The notes below the pieces were generated by a model that was not told the DNA's origin, ran no database searches, and saw only the letters and a program-made list of their open reading frames with translations. A stretch of 64,000 bases of DNA. It comes from Bimastos eiseni. Lineage: Eukaryota > Annelida > Clitellata > Crassiclitellata > Lumbricidae. Made by a program: the position numbers and the translations under genes. The DNA lies in the NCBI GenBank assembly GCA_959347315.1, contig OY365822.1, forward strand, positions 14,832,519-14,896,518. The letters run 5' to 3'. The first letter of the stretch is position 1; each line of letters opens with the position of its first letter. This document shows, one piece after another, positions 22,320-32,779 of the stretch.

Positions 22320-22659
22320 GTATAGAGAACTGACGTATTCTTCCATAAAATTTATCTGTAGATCTCTTCGTATCCCCTCTTTAATGATTGCTTTTTAAGG
22401 ATTTGTATTAATATTACCTTTCACACGTCTCATATTTCAGCTTCTATAGCGCCAGTCAACTCCGAATATACACGAGAACCGACTACAGTAGACGTTGAGA
22501 GGACCAACGCCATTCGATTGACAAGATCAGCAGCACTCAGACTCTGCAGAACGAAGTAGACAACAATGTGCCTAACTTTGATCTGACGTAACCTCCAACA
22601 CTGTAGATCTCAATGCATAACAGAATACGACATTATACACAGTCTAGGCTACATCTCCA

Positions 22660-22772
22660 TTGCACCTACACACACACACACGCACACACACACGCACAAA
22701 CACACGCACAAACACACGCACGCACCTATACATATATATATATATGGGTGTATGTATATATATATATAAATC
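22660..22772. repeat. (CA)n/(TA)n microsatellite
   Basis: Tract of acacacacacgcacac type followed by tatatatata. Confidence 0.9.
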
Positions 22773-23330
22773 TTCAATTAAAGTATTTAACAAGCATAGA
22801 TTTAAATATTTAAATAATACCACGTGTATATATTAGTATGCGTTAGTTGAATCTGTGGATGTGGGTCCAAGCGGTGAACATCGGTTATGCAATGGAACGA
22901 ATGCAAACATTCGTGGAATGGCAGCCACCTGCTGAGATCAATCTGCTGCGTGTGTGGTCTGGCTTTGAACTAGTAGTAATATATATGTATACATATATAT
23001 AAATATATGCAACATGAGAGTTTGGACGACCTGGTCCATGCAGTGGCGAAGCGTTGGGAAGCCTAAATGTAGTCCGTGGAAGTGAGGAAAGTTGGTGCTA
23101 ACTTTTGTGGACCTAATCCTATTTTGTGCAGCGCTTTGTAGCGACTTTTTTTACAGTTTCTGAGCTTCTTAGTAGGATATGTATGTTCTAAAAATAGAAC
23201 ATCATCAGTTAAAATAAAAGTTTAAAAAAACTTTGTCCTAAAATTGGACAGGTTTGTTCTAGAAAATATTAGGTTAAACTCAAAGCAACCGCCTAATAAA
23301 TAACCACCAGAACATAACTAGATCTATGGC
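22772..23330. other. No gene recognised
   Basis: AT-rich DNA with small atatatgtatacatatata runs near 22980 and a short repeated phrase tgttctaaaa at 23187-23270. Confidence 0.4.
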
Positions 23331-23334
23331 ACTG

Positions 23335-23640
23335 TGATTGTAACCTGCATCAAAAAGACAACCCTGGCGGCGGTGGCAACCTGCTACAAAATGGCAACAA
23401 TGTTCCAAGATGGCAACCCACAACAAAAACACAACCCTTCCAAAGATGGCAAATCACATCATAATGACTATCATATTCTAAGATGGGCGATCTGCATTGC
23501 AAATTCAAGCATGTCCTTAAATAGCAACCTACAGTGTAAAGACAGCTGTGTACCAAAATGGCAACTTACATAAAAAGACACAGCCATGTGTTTCATGATG
23601 GCAACTTATTACAAAATGACCACTACTTCATAGCTGACAA
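23335..23640. repeat. Degenerate tandem repeat (caaaatggcaac-type)
   Basis: Irregular recurrence of aagatggcaacc and acaacaaaaagacaacc phrases every 30-46 bases. The frames on both strands across it look repeat-derived. Confidence 0.6.
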
Positions 23641-23689
23641 CATCTGCCTGAAAAATCCATGCTCAGCAAACTCTGTGTGTTGTTGATTT

Positions 23690-23775
23690 TGTAACGACAC
23701 CGTTCCATACCAAGGATGATTTGGTGTCACCCTCCTCCTTTCTCCAGGCTTTGCACTGGCACTGTTGAAGTCCAA
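23690..23775 (-). mobile_element. SINE-like 3' end (copy 2 of the gtcgttaaac-tail family)
   Basis: The plus strand shows taacgacacc, then gtgtcaccctcctcctttct and ccaggctttgcactggcac. This is the reverse of the copy at 13690. Confidence 0.5.
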
Positions 23776-24054
23776 CACAGTAAACTCTGACAAAGCGCTC
23801 TATATATACAAAGGTAAACAAAAGAGCTCCCTTTATGCTAATGACCTCGAGACTTGAGACTGATGCGTTGTGAAGACTCGATTAAATGCTCATTTGTATG
23901 GAGCCGGATTATTTGTTTAACTGCGAAACGCACTCAACTGAGCGTGGCTCTAGCAAAATAGCAAACGATGATTAACAATTCAATGAATTGTTACTCATGT
24001 ACTTTAACCCTATTAGAATTAGTCACGCTGGACGCCAGGTAGAAGTCTGGTCTC

Positions 24055-24295
24055 ATACATAAATATACATATATATACACGTGTATATATTTATATACGC
24101 GCGTGTGTGTATGCGTGCGTGCTTGCGGGTACATACAATTAAAGAGATTGCAATGCCTTCCTCGCTTTCCAGCAATTTTGCTATTTTGTCTATCTCTTTC
24201 TCTCTGTGTCTCTGTCTGTCTTTCTGTCTGTCTCTCCCCCTCCCTACCTCCCTTACTCTCTCCCACTCTCCCTTCCTCACCTATCGGGTCTTCTT
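24055..24295. repeat. (TA/GT)n then (TCTC/TCTG)n simple repeats
   Basis: A tatatacacgtgtatatat stretch, a gtgtgtgtatgcgtgcgtgc stretch and, after about 50 bases, a tctctgtctgtctttctgt pyrimidine tract. Overlapping frames on both strands are repeat shadows. Confidence 0.85.
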
Positions 24296-24790
24296 GCTCA
24301 GCCTCTTTGTTGGTAAAAGGAGCAGTCTAGTAGCTGAGATAAGGTTAACTCAAGCGAGCCATTGTAAATGCCAAGTATCTCACAGTATTGAAAAATGAAC
24401 TGATTTGACTAATCTTATGTTGATCATAGTTTTAGGTGTGAACGACGAGGAGTATGGTTGTGCGCCATATAAGTAGTTATGCCATATGAATCGATTTATT
24501 TACGAGCAAATATATACTCGACGTCTGAATGTTGAAGAATTGCAATTAATCATCCGATTACTTCCGCTCTGACATATCATGCGGACCATATAGGAAAATG
24601 ATGCTTTCCATTTGACTACGATCTCGTCCAGCATTTATACATGTGCAATATTATATTAGTTGCGAACTCGTTTGTGGCAAGTGAATTATAACTTCATTTT
24701 TCAAATTCAAGTTATTATAACGTTTTCCAATCATTTGTGCCCTTGAAACCTTACGATATAAAAACTTTTGGCGGAACCACTGTCCAAAAC
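24295..24790. other. No gene recognised
   Basis: AT-rich DNA without a supportable frame. Confidence 0.4.
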
Positions 24791-24794
24791 TAGA

Positions 24795-25215
24795 CATCCC
24801 TAGGTTTGACCGAGTCTCTGGGTACAGTTGCAATGTTCTGCATTGACTCCCTTACCCACAGCGCATTGCCTACCGTGTCTCTGCGCTGGTACGGCGCTGC
24901 ATTGAGGGCCTGGCGCCCCTCTATCTGATAGGACTTTGCTGCCCCACTGCCACTGTAGGACGCCGTGTTTGTTGCGTTCTGCTGCGCAAGCGGAGTTGCT
25001 TGTCCCCCGTGCAAGGACTGCTATCCGACAGCGCCGTGCTTTTTCACTGGCTGGTCCGGTGACCTGGAATGGCCTTCCAGTAGCATTGCGTCTCACACCT
25101 ATCGGTCAATCTGCTCATTTTTCTTTGGCCTTAAGATTGTCATGTTTGACCGTGGTTGGGCTGGGAGCGCTTCTGAGTAGAAGATCATGAAGGGACGCTA
25201 TACAAAGCTGCTGTC

Positions 25216-25218
<3 letters not shown>
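24795..25218 (+). pseudogene. LINE RT C-terminal fragment and 3' end (CR1/L2-like)
   Basis: The plus strand reads LPLPQRIAYRVSALVRRCIE then GLAPLYL, the usual HWLPxxxRIxxKxxxLxxxxxxGxAPxYL block near the end of CR1/L2-type polymerases. A tract resembling the GPxxWNxLP block follows across stops and frameshifts. The end, ggttgggctgggagcgcttc and gaagggacgctatacaaagc, is the shared 3' tail of several elements here. The tail runs into (AAT)n. Confidence 0.7.

Positions 25219-25272
<54 letters not shown>
25217..25272. repeat. (AAT)n microsatellite
   Basis: About 18 near-perfect AAT units directly after the LINE 3' tail. Confidence 0.95.
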
Positions 25273-25284
25273 TACTATACATAA

Positions 25285-25485
25285 ACTGAACTTAATTCTG
25301 TTGTAGGCCATGCATGTAGGTTGAAACTCCCGGCCATCAAAGAGCCCAACGGCTTCTCCTTCAGCGTCTCTCCGTCGCCTTTCAAGTTGGAAATTTCATG
25401 GCTATTCTGGGCACCTCAGATTGGAACAATGGGAAGACTGGAGACTGAATGACACTAACGTCTAAAAATATTAAAAACGATTAAG
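25285..25485 (+). mobile_element. Unclassified repeat flanked by AAT tracts (copy 1)
   Basis: Contains ccttcagcgtctctccgtcg, cctttcaagttggaaatttc and cacctcagattggaacaat. A diverged copy in the same orientation lies at 55900-56075. Both copies sit between (AAT)n-type tracts. No coding content. Confidence 0.55.
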
Positions 25486-25487
25486 GA

Positions 25488-25512
25488 CCTAATAATAATA
25501 AAAATAATAATA

Positions 25513-25553
<41 letters not shown>

Positions 25554-26065
25554 CATTATTATTATTGTTATTATTTAGCATGGTAGTGTTGACGAAAAAC
25601 AGATGGCGTTCCCTCGCTGGACAGCTACCGAGAGTTTTTGGAATAGGTAGCTTGTCTCGAATATGTCATGGGTCACATCGGTCAGTCATTATATAATTGC
25701 ATATTATTATTATTTTTTTTTATTAATATTAATATTGCATGATTATGTAACAGAGGTAGTTCTAATTAAGGAAAACTGGTAGTAGACATTTGCTGTTGTT
25801 CTTAAAATTATTATTATTATTATTATTATCATCATCATCATCATCATCATCGTCATCATCATACTTCATAATTATTCAGGAAAAGGTTTCTCATGTTCAA
25901 TAAGAATACAGAAGTGCGTTCAAGGTTTTCGCCCCCATCAAAATAATATATTATAAATGATAGTAAATATTTATAATATTTATTATTATAATTATTATTA
26001 TTATAATTATTTTCATGTATCTATTATTATTATTATTAGTAGTATTATTAGTATTATTATTATGC
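25488..26065. repeat. Mosaic of AAT/ATT/ATC microsatellites
   Basis: An (AAT)n-(ATT)n inverted tract (25488-25575), then unique pieces and further ATT/ATC tracts at 25806-25865 and 25975-26065. The unique piece 25580-25690 (with ggcgttccctcgctggacag) lies between two such tracts and may be another element end. Confidence 0.8.
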
Positions 26066-26700
26066 TATTTTAAAGCATCCTGAGTTATATTTAGTCATGA
26101 AGAAAACGAATAACGTGATTCCGGCACACGATTGTTACTAAACTGTCTATAGTAGCTATTGCTTAGCAACTCTGTTAATCTGACGTCAAATGACACCATT
26201 GTCAGAAGAGGAGGAAGAATGTTCGTCCAGGTTTCTAGTCGACTGAGGAAAGATTCGAATCCTTTCTCGCCGTAATTTCATTTAAAATCTCTTAAATTCT
26301 TTCAATCGCATTGTTTGGAGATGCAAGCGTTGCTTACCACGGAAGGTCTTGACTAATTCGTAGTTTGGTGTCCCATTCCATCGACTGAGGTCTCAGCTAC
26401 TCACGGTGAGCTCTTACAATCGCTCGAAGGGTGAGGGTGGGAGGCTGAGGGGTTGAGAGTGAGTCGAGGAGCGTGAGAGGAAGACAAAGAGACAGGAAGG
26501 CAAAGAGTTAGACAGAGAGATAGGGCTGCAGAGAGGGTTGGAGGCAGACAGTGGGACATTTGGATGGATGCTTTGCTGGATGGATGAATGGTTATGGCTA
26601 TGTTTATACGTATGGATTGAAGATAGTGGACCTTTGGTGCTGAGACTGAACTTCATTCGAACCGACTTATAATAGAGACACAGCGAAAGAGGGAGAGGCA
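26065..26700. other. No gene recognised
   Basis: Unique-looking DNA, then a G/A-rich stretch (26440-26560). The minus-strand Ser/Pro-rich frame over it shows no family signal. Confidence 0.4.
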
Positions 26701-26732
26701 GATAAATATATTTATATATATATATATAAATT

Positions 26733-26787
<55 letters not shown>

Positions 26788-26795
26788 GTATATGA
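26700..26795. repeat. (TA)n microsatellite
   Basis: Repeating tatatatatatttatatata. Confidence 0.95.
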
Positions 26796-26799
26796 CTAT

Positions 26800-26890
26800 T
26801 CTGTTCGGCCGGGGTTGAGCTGGGAGCACTTCTGAGTAGACACACTTGAAGGGGTGCTATATAAAACTGCTTTAGTAATAATTATAATAA
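26800..26890 (+). mobile_element. LINE/SINE 3' tail fragment
   Basis: Reads ggttgagctgggagcacttc, then gaaggggtgctatataaaac and an ataataat tail. It closely parallels the 3' end at 25145-25218, so it is a heavily 5'-truncated copy of that LINE. Confidence 0.7.
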
Positions 26891-27115
26891 TATGTTAATG
26901 TTTGTGTTTGTGGCGTGTGTGCGCACGTGCGTGAGTGGTTACGTGGGGCTGTGTACGTTTGTGCGCGTGCATGCGTGCGCGTGTGTGTGTGTCTGTGGGT
27001 GTGTAGGTGTGCGCGTTTGTGTATGCGTGCGTGTGTGTGTGTCTGTGCGTGCGCGTGTGCATGTGTGTGTGTGTTTGTAGGCGTGCGTTTGCATACGTGT
27101 GTATGTGTAAATTGA
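26890..27115. repeat. (GT)n-rich microsatellite
   Basis: About 220 bases of gtgtgtgcgcgtgtgtgtgt type; the Cys/Val-rich frames are repeat-derived. Confidence 0.9.
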
Positions 27116-27234
27116 GAGAGAGGCTGACAGAGAGATTGAAAGAAAAGAGATAGAGAATAAATTATTGAGAGAGAAACACCGTTTACGTCGACGCTTTTGC
27201 TCCCGTTCTATTTCCGCTTAGTTTAGCCATTCGT

Positions 27235-27440
27235 TCTTTTTTTCTTCAATTTCATCTCCATCTTCATCTTGTTCTTCTTGTTTTTGTTCTGGTTCAACTA
27301 CGTCTTTTCTACTATTAATACTATTTATTCCTCTTCTTCTTTTTCTTCTTCTTCTAAACATTCTTCTTCTTCTCTTCTTTTTTTCTTCTTCTTCTTCTTC
27401 TTCTTCTTCTTCTTCTCTTCTTCTTCTTCTTTGTTCTATT
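27235..27440. repeat. (TTC)n microsatellite
   Basis: A long ttcttcttcttcttct tract. It encodes poly-Phe/Ser on the plus strand and poly-Glu/Arg on the minus strand; neither is taken as a gene. Confidence 0.95.
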
Positions 27441-27638
27441 CGTATATTTCTTTCACTTTTACATCCTCGAACACAACTCCTCTTCAGCGCACATGAATAA
27501 GCTGGTGCCCTACGCTTAGCTTTCGAGTAGCGCATCATTACGGTTGCAGTTCCTCTTGATGGTTTTCTATTCGCGACGGTCTGAATTTATACAGAATTCT
27601 ACAAGTGAAACTCTAAAGACAAAAGACTCACACCCGCG

Positions 27639-27848
27639 ATGGCTGAAAAGTCGTCTCCGTCGATGCCGAGATTCAGCGAAGAGGAGCCGAGTTATCTCGA
27701 TTGTCGTTGCTGTCTTCTTCCCCTCTCTGCTGCTGTCGTTACTATGTTCCTTTATATCGTTTTGGCCTTTGCTGAATCTCGCGCCCTCTCTCTCGGCTTC
27801 TTCTTGATCTTTGTTTTCTGCTTATTAAGACTGCTTCCTCGCCTTTAG
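27639..27848 (+). CDS. Possible small two-helix membrane protein
   Basis: A 69-codon frame with a good start context (cgcgATGG). The product begins MAEKSSPSMPRFSEEEPSYL, then has a CRCC cluster (residues about 22-25) and a first hydrophobic stretch (about 26-45). After FAESRA comes a second (about 50-65), ending LLRLLPRL. I do not recognise the family. The surrounding 500 bases are pyrimidine-rich, which by itself yields hydrophobic frames; the next one, at 27890-28129, looks like that effect. I see no clear splice sites. Confidence 0.22.
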   Translation: MAEKSSPSMPRFSEEEPSYLDCRCCLLPLSAAVVTMFLYIVLAFAESRALSLGFFLIFVFCLLRLLPRL

Positions 27849-28129
27849 ATTCGTCGTCGCCCCGTCGTCCCTTCCATTATCGTCTCTAGATGTCGCTGTT
27901 CCGATCACATTGGCTGGTCTCCGTTAGTCGTTCCTGCTTCCTCTGTTGTCTATTCGCTCTCACCTTCAGTTGTGATTATTCGCTAATCATCAGTCTCGTC
28001 TTAATCTGGCTTTTCATGTTCTTCCTTTTCTACTTCCTCGCCAGATACGTCTACTCTCTGCCCGTTATACAGTTTTCTTTTTTGCCTACTGTCATATGTT
28101 GTTCCCCTTCCACTGGTGGTCCTGTATGA

Positions 28130-29170
28130 GGAAAAGCGTTATGTCCTAATTGTCGTCTCAGAAAACCTGCTCTGCTTTCCGTCGTTCGGGAGTATCTGAT
28201 TCCAGGATATGGTGGTTTCAATTGTCTTCCCTTTATCGAATTATTATTTTACAGAATATTGACTAAATATTTTCTGAATATTATGTAAAACGAATTTTAC
28301 ACGAAAAGCATTGGCTTCAACATCATGATGATGACCTGAATAATATCGGAATGGCGGAATGCACAAAATGGCGTAATCCGTTATTATGTAAATTAATAAC
28401 TTAATTAATCAATTAATTAATTAAGAGAATGACATGGCCGCGGCTTTTTTTGCTCGTTTTTCTCATTGATTAGTTATTTAGCTTATCTAACTTTCATTTT
28501 TCTTCTGTTCTTTTTGAATGTTATTTGCTGCGGATTGTCAGCTTTTTAATAAGCGAAGATATAATAATAATTTAAAATTAATAATCATAAAGATTCGGCC
28601 ATTCATTTATTTGATCATTCCTGATGGTCCGTCGAGTTAAGACATTGGCATGCAGAGCTGGGCCAATACGCATGGCATTGGAATAGTCTATTCGTTGAAT
28701 AAGGCTTACACCCGAAGTAACTACAATGTACATGTATGCATCGAATAGGCGGTGGCCGTCGTTGATATGCATGAAGGAGAAATAACCGTGGAGTAGTTGC
28801 ACCCGACATAACGTTCGCGAGCTGGGTTTACGGTAATGATTTCAGTGGGTAATGATAACTGCGCATCGCAAAGATTTTAAAGCGCTTAATTCGGATTGCA
28901 GCGGCTAAGATACAAAGTCCTTCTTCGATAAGATACAAAAGTAAGTTAAGATACAAAATACAACACATTTTGTGGAAATCAACCAAATTAATTAATTATA
29001 CATATATGATACATTACAAAGGGCTCATCAACTTAATGTCAGAGTAAACTAGATGGCGTTTTGTTTACATTTTATGAAATTAATTATTACTGCGTGGCCA
29101 AAGGCAACGAACCTCTACTCGGCACATCATGTACTACATCGCCAGCCATTTCGTCGCAAACAAAGTTTAA
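28130..29170. other. No gene recognised
   Basis: AT-rich DNA with a taattaatcaattaatta run near 28400. Overlapping minus-strand frames near 28580-28810 show no family. Confidence 0.4.
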
Positions 29171-29187
29171 ACGTGTTTTTCATAGTG

Positions 29188-29370
29188 TGGCATGATGGCC
29201 GAGCAGTTAGAGCGGTCGGCCCCTAACACTCAGTGTGCGCTGAGTGAGCGAGTTCGACTCTTCTCCGGGGCGTCACTGTGTAGGGGCCTTGAGAAAGTCC
29301 TTCGCGTACAACTTATAATGCTCTGCATTACAACTGCAATTGCGCCGTCGAGGCATGTGCACTTCTAAAC
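29188..29370 (+). mobile_element. tRNA-derived SINE, full-length copy
   Basis: A tRNA-like head with an A-box-like tggccgagcagttagagcg (29196-29214) and a B-box-like gagttcgactct (29250-29261), as in Ser/Leu tRNAs. The body reads ccttgagaaagtccttcgcg and then gcgccgtcgaggc. A second full copy is at 62660-62840, with the same order and the same inner motifs. Pol III would read the head; the body carries no frame. Confidence 0.8.
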
Positions 29371-29504
29371 TTAAGTGTAAGAAGATTGCGACGATCTATA
29401 GAAGTATCTAAAAGCGTCATAAACTGCGTCGAATGCGACAAATCATAACAATGGTCGCCAATTTGATTATAGCCCTATTCGGGAATAGCGGACTTACATG
29501 TACA

Positions 29505-29540
29505 CCTAGGGTCAACCAGGAGTAACTTTATGTCCGACGT
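29505..29540 (+). repeat. Possible stray unit of the 1-3370 repeat
   Basis: The sequence caggagtaactttatgtccg followed by acgtaacg resembles the recurring aggagtaactatgaccgac unit of the first 3.3 kb. The following frame (29530-29958, 142 codons) has no recognisable domain. Confidence 0.3.
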
Positions 29541-30350
29541 AACGCACAGTTCCAGCCCCATGCATAGCAGTTTTACGCGTTGCTCCGGCATAGGCCTGCT
29601 TTATGTCAGAGATAAGAGTTACACCCTGGCTATTCCAAGCTCATGCATATGGAATCTGAGGAATCCAGTTCAATTTCCGTCAAACATAAGATTGACTGGT
29701 CGTCCTTTCGATAGGCGGCGCTGCGCTGTTCAAGTTAATTGTATGGTCCTCTGCTTTGGCTGCCGTACAGTAAAGTTCTGCTTCTGTAATAACTTGTCAT
29801 CGTCCGTTCATAGGCCTACTGTGCTTGTAATAGGCCTGTGGCGACTTCTCTCTCGCCAGCTCCTTCTTCTAGATGACGAGATTACCGCCGGTTCTTTTCC
29901 CCTCAATCACCAAGCTCAGCAACACGACATACTGGATGGTTTTAATAAGTACATTTAACGGTAGATCTACACATCACTCATCCTGTCTACACTTACTAGA
30001 GTATTTAGTGTTCTTTTGAAATGTTTCTCTGGTTTATGTTGGAGACGGTGTTCCCCAACTACGTTGATTACCCTTATCGTCAGAACGATCTAACGTCTCC
30101 CCAGTTCCCAAACAAGTCCTTCTTCCTTCGCTTGCTACACTATATGAACCCTTCTAAAGTCGATTTCCATCGACATCCCAAACGCAACACTCGTATCTCT
30201 ATTGGACGACTGATCACCTGCTGAAACTATTACTAAACCTGGTTCGTCGGATCTTGGTGTCCATAGCATAACTTTTCCATAATGCCGTCGTCCAGAGTTT
30301 CGCGCGTGACAAGGTCTGACACTGCGGTTTGTCAGTGTGAAATCAAACGA
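29540..30350. other. No gene recognised
   Basis: Holds a 142-codon frame (29530-29958) and a 67-codon frame (30021-30224) with no recognised domains. Coding is not supported. Confidence 0.35.
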
Positions 30351-30354
30351 AGGC

Positions 30355-30388
30355 ATTATTATTATGGTTGTTGCTGTTGTTGCTGTTG

Positions 30389-30432
<44 letters not shown>

Positions 30433-30510
30433 TATTGTTTATAGTTTTAATTTTGTTTATTATTATTACTGTTATTATTGTTAAACAATTATTATTATAA
30501 CGGTTTTATC
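30355..30510. repeat. (GTT)n/(ATT)n microsatellite
   Basis: gttgttgctgttgttgctg followed by a long ttattattatt tract. It lies at the 3' side of the minus-strand LINE fragment. Confidence 0.9.
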
Positions 30511-30524
30511 AATTTCAAGTGAAA

Positions 30525-31765
30525 ATTAATGGCGATGTCGTCCGAAGTAACCCTGCTCGTTGGCCTCCTGAGCAGCGAAAGTTCCCTTGAAAGCAACTGC
30601 GTTGTAGCGTTGAATACTCATCGAGATGCGCTGGTAGAGGAAAGTTGTCTTCCTCTGCACCCCAGTGACGGCGCTCAGTTTGTGTCCCAGTTCTGAAAGG
30701 AAGCTTTGGCCTTCGGAATTGATGGGGCTAAAGATTTCGAATGCCACCGGTGTGAAGACGTACGTGGAGGCTAGCTCGGCGCATTTCTGAGTTCTGAGGT
30801 TCGCCGCCCTCTCGGCCGCTCTTTGTGACGTTTCTGGCAGATACGACATTGCCATTTATCTGACACTGTCGCATCCCATATCAAACACCGCCCCGCCCGC
30901 CATGGTATATGAGTGAGTGCATCTGGTGTTTTACCATCAGATTGGGTCAAGCCCATCGGCTCTTTCACAATGTGGATCTCTGCACGGATTAGACTCCTAC
31001 AAATAAGGTCGGTCAGGGCCGCGTATATGGGCCAGCGTCCCAGGCCACATGAGAGACCGTGAAATCCGTTTCCCTCGACCAGGGCACCGCATGGGCAGCA
31101 ATGAGGTAAACAGACGGGTAACCCAAGTCTGTAACCCACCGTCACCCTCAAGGACTCATCGTCAAGTCTCAGCCCGCAGTTGGTAATCGGTAGGGCTAAG
31201 AGCCAGTCGCCTGCGTGTGGTGCTGCCATTGTTATAAGATGTGCCTGATTCTGGAAATCAAGCATTCTGATGGCGAGGTCTGCCACTAGAGCTCGATCAA
31301 GGGGCCGTCCCACCTTGATTGTATGGGAGCCCAAGCTTCTTCTGGCTCCAGTATTCCGCTGGTTTCCCTCCATTTGGCCTTAAGGGTCTCCAGGGCAGAG
31401 TCCTTTTCGGGCGTTCCTCGCAGAATCCTTGTCTGGAGTATATCAGTGGCTGCGGCCGATGCCAAGAAGGCTGGAAGTGCCAGCGAAACCACTGATCGGA
31501 TGCCCAGTCCTCCTCCTTTGATGGGCAGGGTGGCTTGGAGCCATGCCTCGTCGGTGAGAACAAGATCGAGCACCTCAGCGAGGCCCACCCTCAAGGCCTT
31601 GTCATATTCGTCCAGTCCTTTGTGGCCTTCGCATGGGCAGCTTCTGAGGGTATATAAAAGTCGGGTGGCACTCAACGAGTATCGGAGCAAGATGAGTGCG
31701 TCATGTGTGGCGATGGACGTTAGTTTTTCCATCAAACACATTGGCTCTACTGTGCGCGCCTAATT
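30525..31765 (-). pseudogene. LINE fragment A, restriction-like endonuclease type
   Basis: The minus strand encodes the distal part of a non-LTR polymerase. The RT thumb region (31286-31741) contains DEAWLQATLPIKGGGLGIRS. Then comes a zinc motif C-x-C-x9-H-x3-C (CPCGALVEGNGFHGLSC), followed by GKTPDALTHIPW and, 12 residues later, WDATV. The PD...D spacing after a CCHC knuckle resembles the restriction-like endonuclease of R2/R4-type LINEs. The end region reads TYVFTPVAFEIFSPINSEG and QRYNAVAFKGTF. Frame changes at about 31290 and 30845 break it. It is 5'-truncated and flanked by TAA-type repeats. Confidence 0.7.
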
Positions 31766-31779
31766 ATAATAATAATAAT

Positions 31780-32415
31780 AAAAACAATGAGGCGGTCAGG
31801 GTTGCGGCAGGACTTCGCCTAGGACTAGTGCTCTGTGCACCGCATCCATGTCAATGCGAGGAGAGCGTCGATCCAGGTGGACATCACGGTCTGGTCTGCA
31901 GAAGATCAATGGGAAGAGCAGCACGACACTCTGCCATAAATGAAATAATCTGGAGAGCTCTCTTGAAAGCGGACATTCCTAGCTCAAGAGAACCATCGGG
32001 ACTGATCCGCACCGATGACAAGAGACCAGATGGCGCCACATTAATCCCATGGGCGAGAGGCAGACACCTAGCATGGGACGCAACAGCCATTCACACATGC
32101 GCATCCTCTTATGTACATCTGACAGCATCAACAGCCGGTGGAGCAGCAGAACATGCCGCAGAACGAAAGTGCATCAAGTACTCATCCCTCCCTACCACGC
32201 ATGATTTTGTGCCAGTGGCCATCGAATCACTGGGCCCCATAAACCGTACTGGAATGGAGTTTCTACAAGAGCTGGGCTGCCGTATGACACAGGCAACGGG
32301 AGACCCTCGCGAAACAACTCATCTTTTTCAACGTCTATCTATTTGTACACAACGTTTTAATGCAGTGGCATTCAGGGGCTCTTTCGTTCAGCCCGATGGG
32401 AACGAAAACCTATAA
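31780..32415 (+). pseudogene. LINE fragment B, restriction-like endonuclease type
   Basis: An uninterrupted frame of about 210 codons, homologous to fragment A. It has HPCQCEESVDPGGHHGLVC (zinc motif), DKRPDGATLIPWARGR and AWDATA (PD...D), then THDFVPVAIESLGPINRTG and CTQRFNAVAFRGSF at the C-terminus. It is 5'-truncated right after an ataataataataa tract and stops at an (AAT)n tract. The open frame suggests a younger copy than fragment A. No RT domain remains, so it is not autonomous. Confidence 0.75.
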
Positions 32416-32416
32416 C

Positions 32417-32458
<42 letters not shown>

Positions 32459-32510
32459 GTTATTATTAATACTATTATAACTATTTTTATTATTATCATT
32501 ATTGTAACCC

Positions 32511-32557
<47 letters not shown>

Positions 32558-32725
32558 GTGTAATTATTATTATTATTATTATTATTTTGATCATCATCAT
32601 CATCATTATTATATATTATCATCATAAATATCATTATTGTCACATTTATAATATTTGTTTTAAACATTATTATTGTTATAATAATAATTAATGTTATTAT
32701 CATAATTATTTTTATGATTATCGTT
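32412..32725. repeat. (AAT)n-(ATT)n microsatellite complex
   Basis: aataataataat switches to attattatt at about 32432 and continues with ATT, ATC and TTA variants. Asn-rich and Ile-rich frames here are repeat-derived. Confidence 0.95.
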
Positions 32726-32779
32726 ATTAGTGCGATTATTTATCAAATTCATCACTCATTCATTTGTTCGTTCATTCTG

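Noticed and set aside
27218..27538. 106-codon Glu/Arg-rich minus-strand ORF
   Set aside because: Most of it is the translation of a (TTC)n microsatellite.
29196..29270. Functional tRNA gene
   Set aside because: A and B boxes are present, but the acceptor stem does not close and the SINE body follows directly; a second copy has the same structure.
29530..29958. 142-codon ORF as a gene
   Set aside because: No domain, no signal peptide, no splice sites, and it begins in a motif that resembles a repeat; kept only as unassigned.
30525..31765. Host gene encoding a zinc-motif protein on the minus strand
   Set aside because: Three other fragments of the same protein in the window, RT-like upstream sequence and TAA-flanked truncations identify a retrotransposon.
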